NCBI RefSeq assembly: GCF_037102585.1
Contig: NW_027043824.1
Span: 558,001-622,000, forward strand
Direction of reading: 5' to 3'
Origin: Saccharomycopsis crataegensis
Lineage: Eukaryota > Ascomycota > Saccharomycetes > Ascoideales > Saccharomycopsidaceae
DNA length: 64,000 nucleotides
Below are positions 1 through 10,286 of this stretch, one piece after another (positions within the stretch are counted from its first letter, which is position 1; each line of letters opens with the position of its first letter). Under the pieces are notes generated by a model. The model did not search any database. It was not told where the DNA came from and saw only the letters and a program-made list of their open reading frames with translations. The position numbers and the translations under genes were made by a program.

Positions 1-1286
1 TTGTATTGCCAAATGAGAACCAGTCTACATTCTGCCACTTAATCCACAAGAATATTGATATAATTTTTGTCCCAGGAGCAATTTCCAAATCATAACTCTT
101 CTATGTCTCTATTCTACAATAGGGCATGCATTCTCTTTGTAGAAAATATCATCGGAAACTGGGCGCAATTATTACCTTAAGATTTAATTCCAAATCATCA
201 TTCTTCCTATGTCTCTATTCTACAATAGGGCATAGTGAATTCGCTTTTGTAGTTGTTGGTCTGGTTCGGCTAATGGATGGTTACTAGGGGTGGGCATAGT
301 GGATTCCCTTTTGTAGATGCTGGTCTGGTTCGGCTAATGGATGGTTACTAGGGGTGGGCATAATGGACTCCATCAATACATTTGAGCTGGTTTAGCAACA
401 GCTTTTAAGTAGGAAAAATCGTCAGAAACTCAACACAATTTTTTTTTTTGCCTGGGGTCCAATTCCAAATCATGATTTAATCATCTCATGGGCTCAAACT
501 TTTTTCTGTATTTTTTGGGTTCTGTTTGTAGAAAAGTTCATACAAGTGTTCTGTTGGTACTAATTGGCTTGCTGTTGTAATAACAGCGATCTTTCACAAC
601 GATAATTAACATCTTCCAATCTTGAAGCATCATTTATTCTTCAGTCATTTTAATCAATAAGAAAAAAAAAATTAAAAATAAATTAATACTAAAGTAGTAG
701 TAACATCATTTTCAAATGACTTCTCATCTACCATGGACTCAAAATAAAAAAAAAAGGAAATGAAATGAAAAAAAAAAAATTAAAAACATATTCATAGAAT
801 TTATCTTGAATCCAGGATTTGGAGAAACCATATAAACAAATAGGATATCACAGAAAAAGAAGAAGAAGAAAAAAAAATAAAAAAATAAAAAAATGAAAGA
901 GACAAGGTATAAGATAAAGCTAATCTAATTCATAAATGTGAATCAAAATAAGCCAATCGATAAATATAAACCACACAGAGAAACCAAAATAAACCAAATA
1001 ATTAATCCGTAATAAATAATAGAGGAAGATTTCTTTAAAACGAACCAAAAATATCATAATATAAATTCCGAAAGAAAAAAAATAATATACATAACCTTAA
1101 TACATTCCTTCCATTACCATTACCATTACTCAAAGAAAAGCTCCTTCTTTTCCAAAAAAAAAAAAAAAAAAAAAAGCCCCCCCAATATGAACACAGTGAA
1201 GAATTAATAAGTAATAGTAGAAAATAATAAATAATAATAAAAAAAAAAAAAATGATGACCACAAAGAACCACGGAGTTCACATTAA
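1..1286. other. Gene-free region downstream of KNS1
   Basis: No supportable gene was seen. The first 560 bases hold degenerate duplicated segments: the phrase CTATGTCTCTATTCTACAAT occurs at about 101 and 211, and AATTCCAAATCAT occurs at about 187 and 460. From about 660 onward the DNA is very A-rich, with homopolymer A runs near 1155 and 1240. It probably contains the 3' untranslated region and terminator of KNS1, which ends at 1287 on the minus strand. Confidence 0.6.
235..362. repeat. 64-bp tandem duplication
   Basis: Two adjacent 64-base copies (235-298 and 299-362) differ at only a few positions. Both contain the segment GGTCTGGTTCGGCTAATGG and end in GGGGTGGGCATA. The high identity suggests a recent tandem duplication in non-coding DNA. 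Confidence 0.85.
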
Positions 1287-4277
1287 TCATCGACTTTCCT
1301 GACTTTGAAAGTCCAATGTGCCATCATCATAAATCCCACAATTGAACCATTCATGAGTCAATGCCTCATGGGCCGTCAACCGTTCATAGGGATTGAAAAC
1401 GAATAACTTCTTCAATAAATCAACAAAATGATACCAAAACTTGAACGTTGCTTTATCAATTGGCCCAGAAATTTTCGCCACTTTGATCGATTGACCATTA
1501 ATATGTAATTCCGTTCTCCCCGCTAATCTGTCTGGGTATTTAAGTTGAAGTTTTTTCATCTCTGCAAAATTCAACCCTTCGGATGATGATGATGATGATG
1601 ATGATGATGGCGAAGGTGATGACCCCGAGTAAGAATTACCGGATTTGCTCACTGATCTTTTATAAATCGATTCCATAACCAAATTTTCCAAATCTTCACG
1701 GACTTTCTTTTCTGATTCGCTAGACTTTTCAATATCTTCTTTCAAATTCATGAAAAACCTATGGTGATCCTTGAACACTTCTGAATCCTTGATCCAATCA
1801 TTATTAACACACCCACCACAGATACTGTTGATATTTTTATACTTCTCATTGACGACATCATCATTAACAGTTCTAACCCCATGAGAAAATGAAATTGGAT
1901 TGATAATGTTGGAACCTTTCAAACTCATTAATAATTTCTTATCGGTGGCTTCGTTACTAAACTGAAGACAATATTTGAAATACGCCTCGTCTAATGGTAA
2001 ACTGACATCAATGGTAACCCCGATCTTTTGACTAATAAGTTCATCAATTGGTAGCAATTCTCCAACATTTTTCCTCACTTTGCTAGGAGTATCTTTGGGG
2101 AACCTTTGCCTGATCCGGGGTACTCCCGTTGGCTTGAAATTTATGGTACTAACTGCTTTACTTCTTCCAACATTAATCTTTGGCTTTTTCAACTTGATAG
2201 TCAAATTGCTAACCTCATGAGTAGCAGATCGCTTGTTCGCATCAACCCTGATATACGAATCACCCCGATCTTTCAAGAATTCATAAACATCATTGTTGAC
2301 ACTGTGGTTACTGACCCGCGATGGAATCGATCCATAACCGTTTTCTTCTCTTGGAGTATACCCGTAAACGTCATTGGTGCTATAACTTCTTCGTTTGGGT
2401 TTTTTCGTGTAATGATCGCCATAATTCTCATACGGTTTCCGAAGATCTCGAGATTTTTCAAGCGCCGTAAAACTTTCAATACAACAACTTCTAATCAACC
2501 CAAGATCTAACCTTTGGTTGGTGACTTTTTCCATCATCAACAAGTGCTCCCGATTGTCATGAGTGTTGAACAACGCCAGACCAATCAATAATTCCACCAA
2601 TATACAGCCAATCGACCATAAATCACATTCGTACGACCAACCGATACCAAACAGAATTTCTGGAGCTCTATAATGTCTAGTCGATACTAATTCCGGATGA
2701 TATTCATTATTGAAAACCGCCGACCCAAAATCAATAAGATTGATCTTGGTGTCTTTCAAGATTTGCCGAAACTCCACTTTTTCCAGTCCACCACTATCCC
2801 CGAGCTTTTTCGAACTTCTCCGAGAACTGCTGCTGTACTTTCGGGAAGAGCTTTTTTCACTCTTGTTATGTAGGGCCCGTTTGTTCATTTCAAAATATCC
2901 TTCTGAAAAAGCGTCAACGTTCATTAATAAAATATTTTCTGGCTTCAAGTCGGTGTGAATAATATTCAAGTCATGCAAAAACACTAAACTCTTGATCAAC
3001 TGCTTGGCAAATGACTGGATATGTGATCCGGGGAAACTTTTAAAACCGTTTTGATCAAAAAAATCATAAACCGATAATGATAATAAGTCGGTGACAATAG
3101 AAATATGGTTGCGGTAATCAAAAATTTCATTATAATGAATACAACCATTTTGATTATGTTGGTCAAATTGTCGCAACGTTGCCAAAACTCGTAGCTCGAC
3201 TTTCGCGGCTTCTCGATATTTCGGCACCGCTTTGATGACTTTCACAGCGACATTTTTTTTCTGATGACAATCAAACGCTTCAACCACCTTACCAAACGTC
3301 CCTTGTCCTAAAAGTTTGACCACTTTGAAACGATTATTGGCATAATAATCATTAGCCTGGACTTTCAAATGGCCATTCTCTTCATCGATCGATTTGGAAT
3401 TCAAATGTACCGGAGCAGGAATTAATGGTACAATCAAATCTGTAAGTCTGTCGTTTTTATTGGTGACGGGGTGGTACCTTGTCTTGGCATAGGAGATCTG
3501 AGGTAATTGTAAATCACCAGTAGTGATATTTTTTCTACCTTTCTTAGAAAGATGCGAAAGAATCGATGCGAAATTAGCATTTAAATCCCTGGTACCAGAA
3601 CTTTCTGAGTCATCGTTATTTTTAGAAAATCGTTTTGTTTTTTGAAACAACTCCTCATCGGCTTGCAAAATGCTCGAATTGAAACTGGAATCTGAATGGT
3701 ACGAGGCATGCGCCATGGTGGCACCACTATCATTATAACTAAGAGAATCATTTCTGCTGCTATCATTGATAAAATCGTTGATGGCATGGACATTAGAAAA
3801 CGGGTTATCTTTATCATCGCAAATATCTTTCCATTTATCAACAATGATCACACTATCATCACTATCGTAATCCTTGCTTTTACCATTATTATTTTCAAAA
3901 TAGTTGATGCCTGGAGAGGCATTATTATTATTTAAGCAATCAGCTGCCGTCGTCTTCAATTTACCGGCATTATTTGCATTATTTCGTGATGTTTGGAAAT
4001 TGCAATGATCGATATTCGACGATCCGGCGCCGAAAATATCCAGGGTACCGGCTTCTTCTTCAGAATCAAGACATATTGGATCGACCGAGGTGAAGCCAGT
4101 GGTGGTTGTCTTTGTGAAAGGATTTGTGGTAATGGTTGCTCCTGTAGTAGAAATGATGCCAACATTGCCGGACCCTGGTTTAACTATCGGGGTTGACGAG
4201 TTTCTGGGACTGGAAGTTGACGAATCACCCCTGAAAGGTCTCGGACGTTTTCTATTGAGATGCTGGACCAAAGACAT
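1287..4277 (-). CDS. KNS1: LAMMER-family dual-specificity protein kinase (Kns1/CLK type)
   Basis: This is a CLK/LAMMER kinase of 996 residues. In yeast Kns1 acts in TOR-linked control of ribosome and tRNA synthesis. The first 300 residues are Ser/Asn-rich and probably disordered. The glycine loop GQGTFGKV lies near residue 325, the VAVKVIK lysine near 344, HTDLKPEN near 444, DFGSAVF near 516 and STRHYRAPEI near 534. The family signature EHLAMMERI appears as EHLLMMEKV near 580. The C-terminal end matches Kns1 (ERLTAHEALTHEWFN). The protein is longer than S. cerevisiae Kns1 (737 residues) because about 350 residues are inserted between the LAMMER motif and the last kinase subdomain. The start is the ATG at 4277; an upstream TTG in the same frame is not used here. 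The gene is divergent from the zinc-finger gene at 5148. Family assignment is secure. Confidence 0.95.
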   Translation of the reverse strand: MSLVQHLNRKRPRPFRGDSSTSSPRNSSTPIVKPGSGNVGIISTTGATITTNPFTKTTTTGFTSVDPICLDSEEEAGTLDIFGAGSSNIDHCNFQTSRNNANNAGKLKTTAADCLNNNNASPGINYFENNNGKSKDYDSDDSVIIVDKWKDICDDKDNPFSNVHAINDFINDSSRNDSLSYNDSGATMAHASYHSDSSFNSSILQADEELFQKTKRFSKNNDDSESSGTRDLNANFASILSHLSKKGRKNITTGDLQLPQISYAKTRYHPVTNKNDRLTDLIVPLIPAPVHLNSKSIDEENGHLKVQANDYYANNRFKVVKLLGQGTFGKVVEAFDCHQKKNVAVKVIKAVPKYREAAKVELRVLATLRQFDQHNQNGCIHYNEIFDYRNHISIVTDLLSLSVYDFFDQNGFKSFPGSHIQSFAKQLIKSLVFLHDLNIIHTDLKPENILLMNVDAFSEGYFEMNKRALHNKSEKSSSRKYSSSSRRSSKKLGDSGGLEKVEFRQILKDTKINLIDFGSAVFNNEYHPELVSTRHYRAPEILFGIGWSYECDLWSIGCILVELLIGLALFNTHDNREHLLMMEKVTNQRLDLGLIRSCCIESFTALEKSRDLRKPYENYGDHYTKKPKRRSYSTNDVYGYTPREENGYGSIPSRVSNHSVNNDVYEFLKDRGDSYIRVDANKRSATHEVSNLTIKLKKPKINVGRSKAVSTINFKPTGVPRIRQRFPKDTPSKVRKNVGELLPIDELISQKIGVTIDVSLPLDEAYFKYCLQFSNEATDKKLLMSLKGSNIINPISFSHGVRTVNDDVVNEKYKNINSICGGCVNNDWIKDSEVFKDHHRFFMNLKEDIEKSSESEKKVREDLENLVMESIYKRSVSKSGNSYSGSSPSPSSSSSSSSSEGLNFAEMKKLQLKYPDRLAGRTELHINGQSIKVAKISGPIDKATFKFWYHFVDLLKKLFVFNPYERLTAHEALTHEWFNCGIYDDGTLDFQSQESR

Positions 4278-5147
4278 TGTCAAATTAATATAATATGACT
4301 CGTAGTCGATGAGGCTCTAATATGTATGACGCGCGTGTTGAGAAAAAAAAAAAAACGTTGATAGCCGCTAGTTTTGACAGTTGCGATGAGGAATGTGAGA
4401 CCCTAGCAACGAGATTTTGGGGTGCAAATCTGGCAGGGAAAAGGAAGAAAAGGGTTGGGTAAGCAAGATTTGGGATATCGGGAGGTATTAATAGTGAATA
4501 ACAGCGACAATATGAGACCAAGCACGGTGTCTAACAACAAATAGCGCGATGTTGCTGAGGTGTTTGATAAGGAGAGGGAAGATAAGCGGTGTCAAATATG
4601 CTGACAACAAGGCTTCCTGTGGGGTATTTGAGATGGCAGAACACGAAAAAAAAAAGGCGGTAAATAAAGAGGACAATTTTTGGGGAGATATATCCCACAA
4701 GAAACACGGTACAAGGTAGTGGGAGACAGAGATATAGCTGGTGCTTGTGGTGATGGTATCGACGGAATCTCCTTGTTTTGCCACTGCAATTAATCCCATC
4801 CATCAACCCTTCAGGCAACCGCGGCGGAAAAACCTCAACCGCACCAAAACTCCCCCAGCACGTGGGGGGGGGGCCTCCCACCCATCTTGACGGTATACTG
4901 CGGGTAACCACTTTTTTTTTTTTTTGTGGCGGAAGAAAGCAAAGCAGCAACAAGGCGGCGGTCCGGGACGGTGATGCTGCGGACAGAGGATCTTTGCTAT
5001 AGCGCACTGTAGGTAGCGTAGGTGTATAGGCGATAGGCAGGGGATGCTGGAAATTAGCAATGAGCAATGTTGTCAGCCAGTGTTTGTGAAGGAAGGATTG
5101 GCATTTATTTCCATTACCCATAATAACCATGATAATGTCTTTTTAGA
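4278..5147. promoter_or_regulatory. Divergent promoter region between KNS1 and the C2H2 gene
   Basis: This 870-base stretch separates two divergent genes and should carry both promoters. It holds a Reb1-type core CGGGTAA at 4901-4907, a G9 run near 4866, and T and A homopolymers near 4345 and 4915. Open frames crossing it have skewed, repeat-driven composition, so I do not call a gene in it. Confidence 0.6.
5129..5146 (+). promoter_or_regulatory. Five-codon uORF ending one base before a main ATG
   Basis: ATG ATA ATG TCT TTT TAG reads from 5129 to 5146, and the main ORF begins at 5148. If transcription starts upstream, ribosomes must bypass or reinitiate after this uORF. Its distance from the main start is one base. 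The transcript start is not known from sequence. Confidence 0.5.
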
Positions 5148-6344
5148 ATGATCATCATGGACCGCCCCAATAATCTCAACATCCCCAAAGACAAGAAGTT
5201 TGTGTGCTCGGATTGCGGCCACTCTTTCACCAGAAGGCATAACTTGAAATCTCATCAGCTAACCCACTCGAAACTGAAACCTTACAATTGTCCTGAGTGT
5301 CATTCCCAATTTAGAAGATCCCATGACTTGAAAAGACACAAGAAATCACATACTGGTGAAAAACCGTTCCAATGCTTGCAATGCAGAAGAACCTTTGCCA
5401 GAAGTGATGCGTTGGTCAGGCATACTAACTCACAAGCAGGATGCGGCGGCAACGTTATTACCAATAAATCACATATTTTGTCAGCTACTGCTAAATCTAT
5501 TCTGGGTGACGCAGTTTCCTTGATGAAGATCAATTCTGGCTCTGATGGATCCAGCAGCATTGCTTCTTCACCTAGCACTAATAGTAGATCAAGTGGTCCC
5601 ACCCAACACAACAAAAGCTTTGATGACAATGAATCACTGTCATCATCATCTTTACAATCTACAAATGGCCCCTCTTCATCTTCAATATCTTTGGCTCCTG
5701 GATCATCACTGTATCAAGGAACCAAGATCATAACACAACAACCCCATACGACGATTCTTACAGACCAACAGAATGTTACTTCTCTTAATCAAATAATCAA
5801 TAAAGGAGCTACTGGTTCTGGATCTTCCATTGTTGATCCAATACCCAAAAAGTATTATGAGGATGAGAATAATGTGAATTCTGGATCAACAATAACATCA
5901 TTAACTAATATGATCCCCCGTCAAACATCTCTGGATCGTCAAGTTAACCTTTTGGCGCCAATGACAGATCTTAATTCGATATTAAAGTACGTCAAATCGC
6001 TAGAAAATAAAATTGAGCTGTTGGAGTCCAGATTGTCGACCAGTGAGGAAAACTATGATGTAATTTGTAAAGAACTAGCATTACAAAAAGACCGGAATAA
6101 TCCCATGTTGGGCAATAATAACGCTTCTTCATTACCAATTGGAGAAATCATTCCAAAGAGAAAAAAGGATTTAGGATGGTTATCTGAGCCACAATTATTA
6201 CGCCCAAAGTACCCATATTTGCCTTCGAATGTAATTGATAATCCCCATAGTCAAGCAAACCCTATATCAGCCCCAAAACCACAGCATCTGCATCTAAATC
6301 TGCGATTATTGCATCCCCATCAATTCACATCTAAGCCAGCATAA
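5148..6344 (+). CDS. C2H2 zinc-finger protein, putative transcription factor
   Basis: The 398-residue protein carries three consecutive C2H2 fingers at about residues 19-96: CSDCGHSFTRRHNLKSHQLTH, then CPECHSQFRRSHDLKRHKKSH with a canonical TGEKPF linker, then CLQCRRTFARSDALVRH. The third finger ends H-x5-C rather than H-x3-5-H, because the sequence continues TNSQAGC. Residues 130-250 are Ser/Asn-rich, and a short coiled coil (SILKYVKSLENKIELLES) lies near 290. Tandem fingers of this kind normally bind DNA, so a nuclear regulator is inferred. I cannot assign an orthologue. The ATG at 5148 is the first in frame; the ATG at 5157 is a credible alternative because a five-codon uORF abuts the first. 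Confidence 0.88.
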   Translation: MIIMDRPNNLNIPKDKKFVCSDCGHSFTRRHNLKSHQLTHSKLKPYNCPECHSQFRRSHDLKRHKKSHTGEKPFQCLQCRRTFARSDALVRHTNSQAGCGGNVITNKSHILSATAKSILGDAVSLMKINSGSDGSSSIASSPSTNSRSSGPTQHNKSFDDNESLSSSSLQSTNGPSSSSISLAPGSSLYQGTKIITQQPHTTILTDQQNVTSLNQIINKGATGSGSSIVDPIPKKYYEDENNVNSGSTITSLTNMIPRQTSLDRQVNLLAPMTDLNSILKYVKSLENKIELLESRLSTSEENYDVICKELALQKDRNNPMLGNNNASSLPIGEIIPKRKKDLGWLSEPQLLRPKYPYLPSNVIDNPHSQANPISAPKPQHLHLNLRLLHPHQFTSKPA

Positions 6345-6693
6345 CAAATATATTATGTATATATAAATTATGATGGGGGTAATATTAGAATCTATTTATA
6401 TTTGTTTTTTCTTTCCATTAATCGATGGAAAGCTAGCCTTTCAACTGTCATTAGCATAATCTACGTTTTGCATATTTATTTTGATCCTGTTGGAGTTTAG
6501 CCGAGAGTATTGCTTTAATGTGTTTAATCTTATTAGAAAGATGTATTTTCTTTTCCCTTGATTTATGAAAGATAGAGTGAAATAGGTATATTTTCAAAAG
6601 GATGTACATAATAATGTTATTGGTGTCAATGCAATGCTAACTCTCAAAAAATGGAATCTAACATAGATAATACAATTTTCAACAAACACAAAT
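6345..6693. other. Gap between convergent genes
   Basis: Short AT-rich interval between the stop codons of the C2H2 gene and VPH2. It should hold both 3' ends. Nothing else was seen. Confidence 0.6.
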
Positions 6694-7497
6694 CTAATCA
6701 TTTTTGACTTTCTTTTGCTTCCCAGGGTTTTCCTTGTGCTTTCCGACATTTTTTTCTTTCTCCTGCACAACATCTGTTTCAATCACTTCACCTCCTTTAA
6801 TCGTAATTGTTTTCACAACCTTCTTTTTTTCCTTTTTCCGTCGTTCAGTTTGTTTAGCATCGTCCATTCTTCTCAAATACCCATTATACACCACCACTTC
6901 GGCAACTAGCACCAAAAACCCAAACGCCATACTTAAAAACACTCTAGTGCTAATACTCACGTTGGTCATCGAAGTTTTTGTCCAATACCACACCGCAAAG
7001 GCCACTGACCCTGCAGTGATTAAAATATTAAGAATCGTCGTCATTTGTTCTTTCACCTGTTTGGAAAACTGACTAGGCGATAAAGATACATCATCATCCT
7101 CTCCTCCATCTAATCGTAGCCGGGTGTCCTGATGGATCGAAAGCGATTTATCGTAGATCGTGGTTTTATCAGAATACGCCATTTCTTGATACCGTCTTTC
7201 TTCTTCAAGGTTACGTAATCGCTGAAGCTGGCGTTGGAATTCCGGAGTTTGCACGGTCTTGGGTTTTGGAGGGAAGTAGAATTTCAAAGAAGAGAGTATT
7301 TTGGGTATGGCTGAGATGTCAGTTGTGGCTGAGGAAATCACTAAAGCTTTAGTATCGTTGAGGGAGATCCATTGCCGTTGTAGTAGAGTGTCTTTGACCG
7401 ATTGGGATAATTCCAGGTGGGAATTTATCAAATGTTTCAAATTGTCGTCGATGACAAACTTTGTCGTCGTTTGAACAGTATTAGAGGAATTGGCCAT
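6694..7497 (-). CDS. VPH2: V-ATPase assembly factor Vma12/Vph2
   Basis: This 267-residue protein is the ER-resident Vma12 (Vph2) assembly factor, which with Vma21 and Vma22 builds the V0 sector of the vacuolar proton pump. Its cytosolic N-terminal half has the family block EFQRQLQRLRNLEEERRYQEM near residue 95. SPSQFSKQVKEQMTTILNIL, near 145, corresponds to SPSQINKQIKEQVTTVFNVL of S. cerevisiae. Two membrane segments follow (near residues 162-178 and 190-212), then a lysine-rich tail. The longer open frame begins at a TTG; the start chosen is the ATG at 7497, which gives MANSSNT. It is divergent from JIP5 across only 254 bases that include a T-run of more than 20. Identification is confident. 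Confidence 0.95.
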   Translation of the reverse strand: MANSSNTVQTTTKFVIDDNLKHLINSHLELSQSVKDTLLQRQWISLNDTKALVISSATTDISAIPKILSSLKFYFPPKPKTVQTPEFQRQLQRLRNLEEERRYQEMAYSDKTTIYDKSLSIHQDTRLRLDGGEDDDVSLSPSQFSKQVKEQMTTILNILITAGSVAFAVWYWTKTSMTNVSISTRVFLSMAFGFLVLVAEVVVYNGYLRRMDDAKQTERRKKEKKKVVKTITIKGGEVIETDVVQEKEKNVGKHKENPGKQKKVKND

Positions 7498-7596
7498 GAT
7501 ATATATATATATATTATCCAAGGAAGTATATTATGATATGATAAAGTGTAAATATTATCAGATAGATACAAACTAACCAGGGAAGACCCGCTCCGC

Positions 7597-7627
<31 letters not shown>

Positions 7628-7751
7628 CTGGGTGGTCAACCCCCCCCCATGGTTCCTCATCGAAATTTTTCAAAAATTTTCTTCCATCCATCATCTTCTT
7701 CTATTATTTTTATTACAAAACATATAATCACAATTTCCAAACAATATCATA

Positions 7752-9248
7752 ATGGCAAAGAAGAAGAAGCAACAAACCGTCCTTAGTGATGTCAACCCCA
7801 TCGTCGACCTTACCTTCGATGACCCCTTATTTGCTCTTGCCGCGCATCCTACCCAACCCCTTCTATTATCAGGGTTAGGGACCGGGCATGTTTATCTCCA
7901 CAAATATAACGTTAAGAAACTTGAGCAACAATTACAGAAAAACCTCGAGTTGTCGAAACAAGAGGATGGCGAAGTGTCGGTGAAAAAGAAGAAACAAGCG
8001 TTCTGGAGTGTGTTGAACGCCCAAGATGAAGCCATCAACGATGAGAAATTGGTGGAAACCATGTGGAAAACTAAACGTCATAAACAAGGGTGTCGTACGG
8101 TACTTTTTGATCCAAACGACGAAGGGAAAACGATTTATACCATTGGGAAGGATAATATTATCAAGAAAGCGTTCACCGAGACCGGGAAAGTTGATTTCAA
8201 GAAAAATATCACCGATGATTTGATCACCGATGACCTGATGAAGAACGGGGTCAGTTGTGGGATTTTATCGACGTCTCATCCACATTTGATCACGGGGGAC
8301 GAATTGGGGAACATCAGAGTGTTTGATACCAGAAACAAGTTTGCTAAAGTATTTGAATTGAAGAATGTCCACGAAGATATGATCAACCAAATCATTGCCA
8401 TCCCTAACGCCAGTTCAGTGTACCATTACATCAGTGTGGGTAGTACTACTGTGGCGAAAATTGATTTGAGGAAAGGGGTGCTTCTTCAATCGGAAAACCA
8501 AGAAGATGAGGTAGTATGTGGAGCGTTTCCCAGCATGAATTCTAACGAAACTTTACTTTGTGGGATGGGTCTGGGGGTGGTGACTCAGTGGAAAGAACGG
8601 AAAAACGATTACGCCGATCAGTTTAGTCGGATCAAGGTGAGTAAAGATAATAGTGTCGATTGTATTATTAGTGGGATGAATGATGAAGAGCCCGATTGTG
8701 TTTGGGCAGGGTGTTCCGATGGGTTGATTTACAAAGTCAATGGGAAACGTAGCGCGGTTGTGGAAACCAGACTTCACGACGAGCTCGACGAGGTTAATTT
8801 ATTGGATATCGATCATGAATATCGGTTGATTTCTGCAGGGATGTCGTCATTAAAGATTTGGAGTAATCGGATGCCTGGGGAAGTTTTGCAAGAAATAACC
8901 GGTGGCGATAGTGATAGCAGTGATAATGATGATAGCAGCGAGGCTAGTAATGATGATTGGGATGATATGAGTGATTCCGATGGTGATCTGGATGATATGA
9001 GCGAAGCCGAAGATGATGATGAAGAAGAAGAAGAAGAAGAAGAAGCTCCAGAGACCCAAAAGAAGAGAGTGTCTGAAAAGGACGATCAGGACAAACCTGA
9101 AGCAAAAAAACAAAAAGTCGAAGAGGAAACCGAGAAACCTGAACCAAAGAAAAAGCAAAAGGTCCAACAAGTAAAATTACCAAAAAAAACATTGGCGTCG
9201 CTCAAAGAAAAACATGAGAATGGGATTAAGAAGTTTGATGATCTTTGA
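7752..9248 (+). CDS. JIP5: WD-repeat protein Jip5, ribosome biogenesis
   Basis: The protein has 498 residues, close to the 492 of S. cerevisiae Jip5, a nucleolar WD40 protein needed for 60S subunit formation. The N-terminus after a basic MAKKKKQQ stretch reads DLTFDDPLFALAAHPTQPLL, the typical first blade. Later blades include DELGNIRVFDTRN and CVWAGCSDGLIYKVNGK, and EYRLISAGMSSLKIW closes the propeller near residue 375. From about 385 the protein is an acidic Ser/Asp/Glu tail followed by Lys-rich segments, as in the family. A start at the ATG 7752 is unambiguous. One CTG codon in a GMGxGVV turn and one in the acidic tail would also fit Ser, but other genes favour Leu. Confidence 0.95.
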   Translation: MAKKKKQQTVLSDVNPIVDLTFDDPLFALAAHPTQPLLLSGLGTGHVYLHKYNVKKLEQQLQKNLELSKQEDGEVSVKKKKQAFWSVLNAQDEAINDEKLVETMWKTKRHKQGCRTVLFDPNDEGKTIYTIGKDNIIKKAFTETGKVDFKKNITDDLITDDLMKNGVSCGILSTSHPHLITGDELGNIRVFDTRNKFAKVFELKNVHEDMINQIIAIPNASSVYHYISVGSTTVAKIDLRKGVLLQSENQEDEVVCGAFPSMNSNETLLCGMGLGVVTQWKERKNDYADQFSRIKVSKDNSVDCIISGMNDEEPDCVWAGCSDGLIYKVNGKRSAVVETRLHDELDEVNLLDIDHEYRLISAGMSSLKIWSNRMPGEVLQEITGGDSDSSDNDDSSEASNDDWDDMSDSDGDLDDMSEAEDDDEEEEEEEEAPETQKKRVSEKDDQDKPEAKKQKVEEETEKPEPKKKQKVQQVKLPKKTLASLKEKHENGIKKFDDL

Positions 9249-9278
9249 ACGAGAAAAACAAAAAAACACTGTGATATG

Positions 9279-9366
9279 CGAAGTTTTGGTTGTCTTGTCT
9301 TTTGATAATTAAACAAATGGTTATACGAAGTTTGGTTGTCTTTTGATAATTAAACAAATGGCTCTA
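9279..9366. repeat. Tandem repeat in the JIP5 3' flank
   Basis: Two copies of a CGAAGTTTGGTTGTC...GATAATTAAACAAATGG unit lie at 9279-9325 (47 bases) and 9326-9366 (41 bases). The difference is mainly an internal TGTCT duplication in the first copy. It starts about 30 bases after the JIP5 stop codon, so it may be transcribed as 3' UTR. Confidence 0.8.
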
Positions 9367-10286
9367 CGAATTTGTAAAACTAGGAGAATTTGTATTATAT
9401 AATTTTATCATCTTTAGGAAAGAGCGTACTGAACTATTTGACCGGTCAATGATGAATGTAAGAGTTTTTCAGATGGAAAAGTGATAAATGCTGATGTAGG
9501 ATTAAAATCCACCATCAATGATGAAAGATATAAAGCGCACTAAAAATCAATAGGGAGTTTGAAAATTTTGCACATACTTCGAGGAAAATACTTCGATATA
9601 CAATACAATAATATATCGTGGTGGTACTCCATCAAATGCTAGTTCATTCATTGGCATATTACATATCTATCTTGTGAACCCACTGATGTTGAAGGGTATG
9701 ATTTCATATTTATTAATGCTATAAGCAAATGAAATACACTAAGCTGCAACACAAGGCAGACAATATAAATTACAATTTGAAAATGAAAATGAAAATGAAA
9801 ATAAAAATAAAAATAATAATATGGTTAAAAGACAAGTCATTAAGATCATTATTATGAATAGTTTATGGAGCTAAAGTTGCTCAAAAATGGATTAATGAAT
9901 ATTATGAAATGACAATGTAAGAAATTAAAAAGAACAAAAAGATTATTAAATGATGTAGTTATTTATCATTCCACTATTGTCAATATCTAGGCTTTTTTTT
10001 GTTTTTTTTTTGTTTTTGTTTTTTGTTTTCTATTTTTGATTTAACACTCTAGATAAATGACAAAATAATTCAGTAGATATACATATTTCTTTTTGATACA
10101 AAATTCTACATCATTGACAAAAAATCCTTAAGTAAAAGGAATATCTAGAATATTTCTTTTTCATATGATATATCGTAAATGATTGACAAATACTTCAGTA
10201 TATAGACATTTCTTTCTTTTTTTTGTTATAACATTCTAAGTAAATGGAAAATGCTTCGGTATATGGATTAGTTACATTCATAATTG

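Noticed and set aside
4531-5130. A 199-codon minus-strand frame with an ATG between KNS1 and the C2H2 gene
   Set aside because: It runs through homopolymers and overlaps a divergent promoter with a Reb1-type core. The peptide has no ordered or recognisable segment.
8235-8978. JIP5 CTG codons suggesting CUG means Ser
   Set aside because: Ser would fit two JIP5 positions, but they are variable sites, and conserved or buried CTG positions in the desaturase and the 27916 gene favour Leu.
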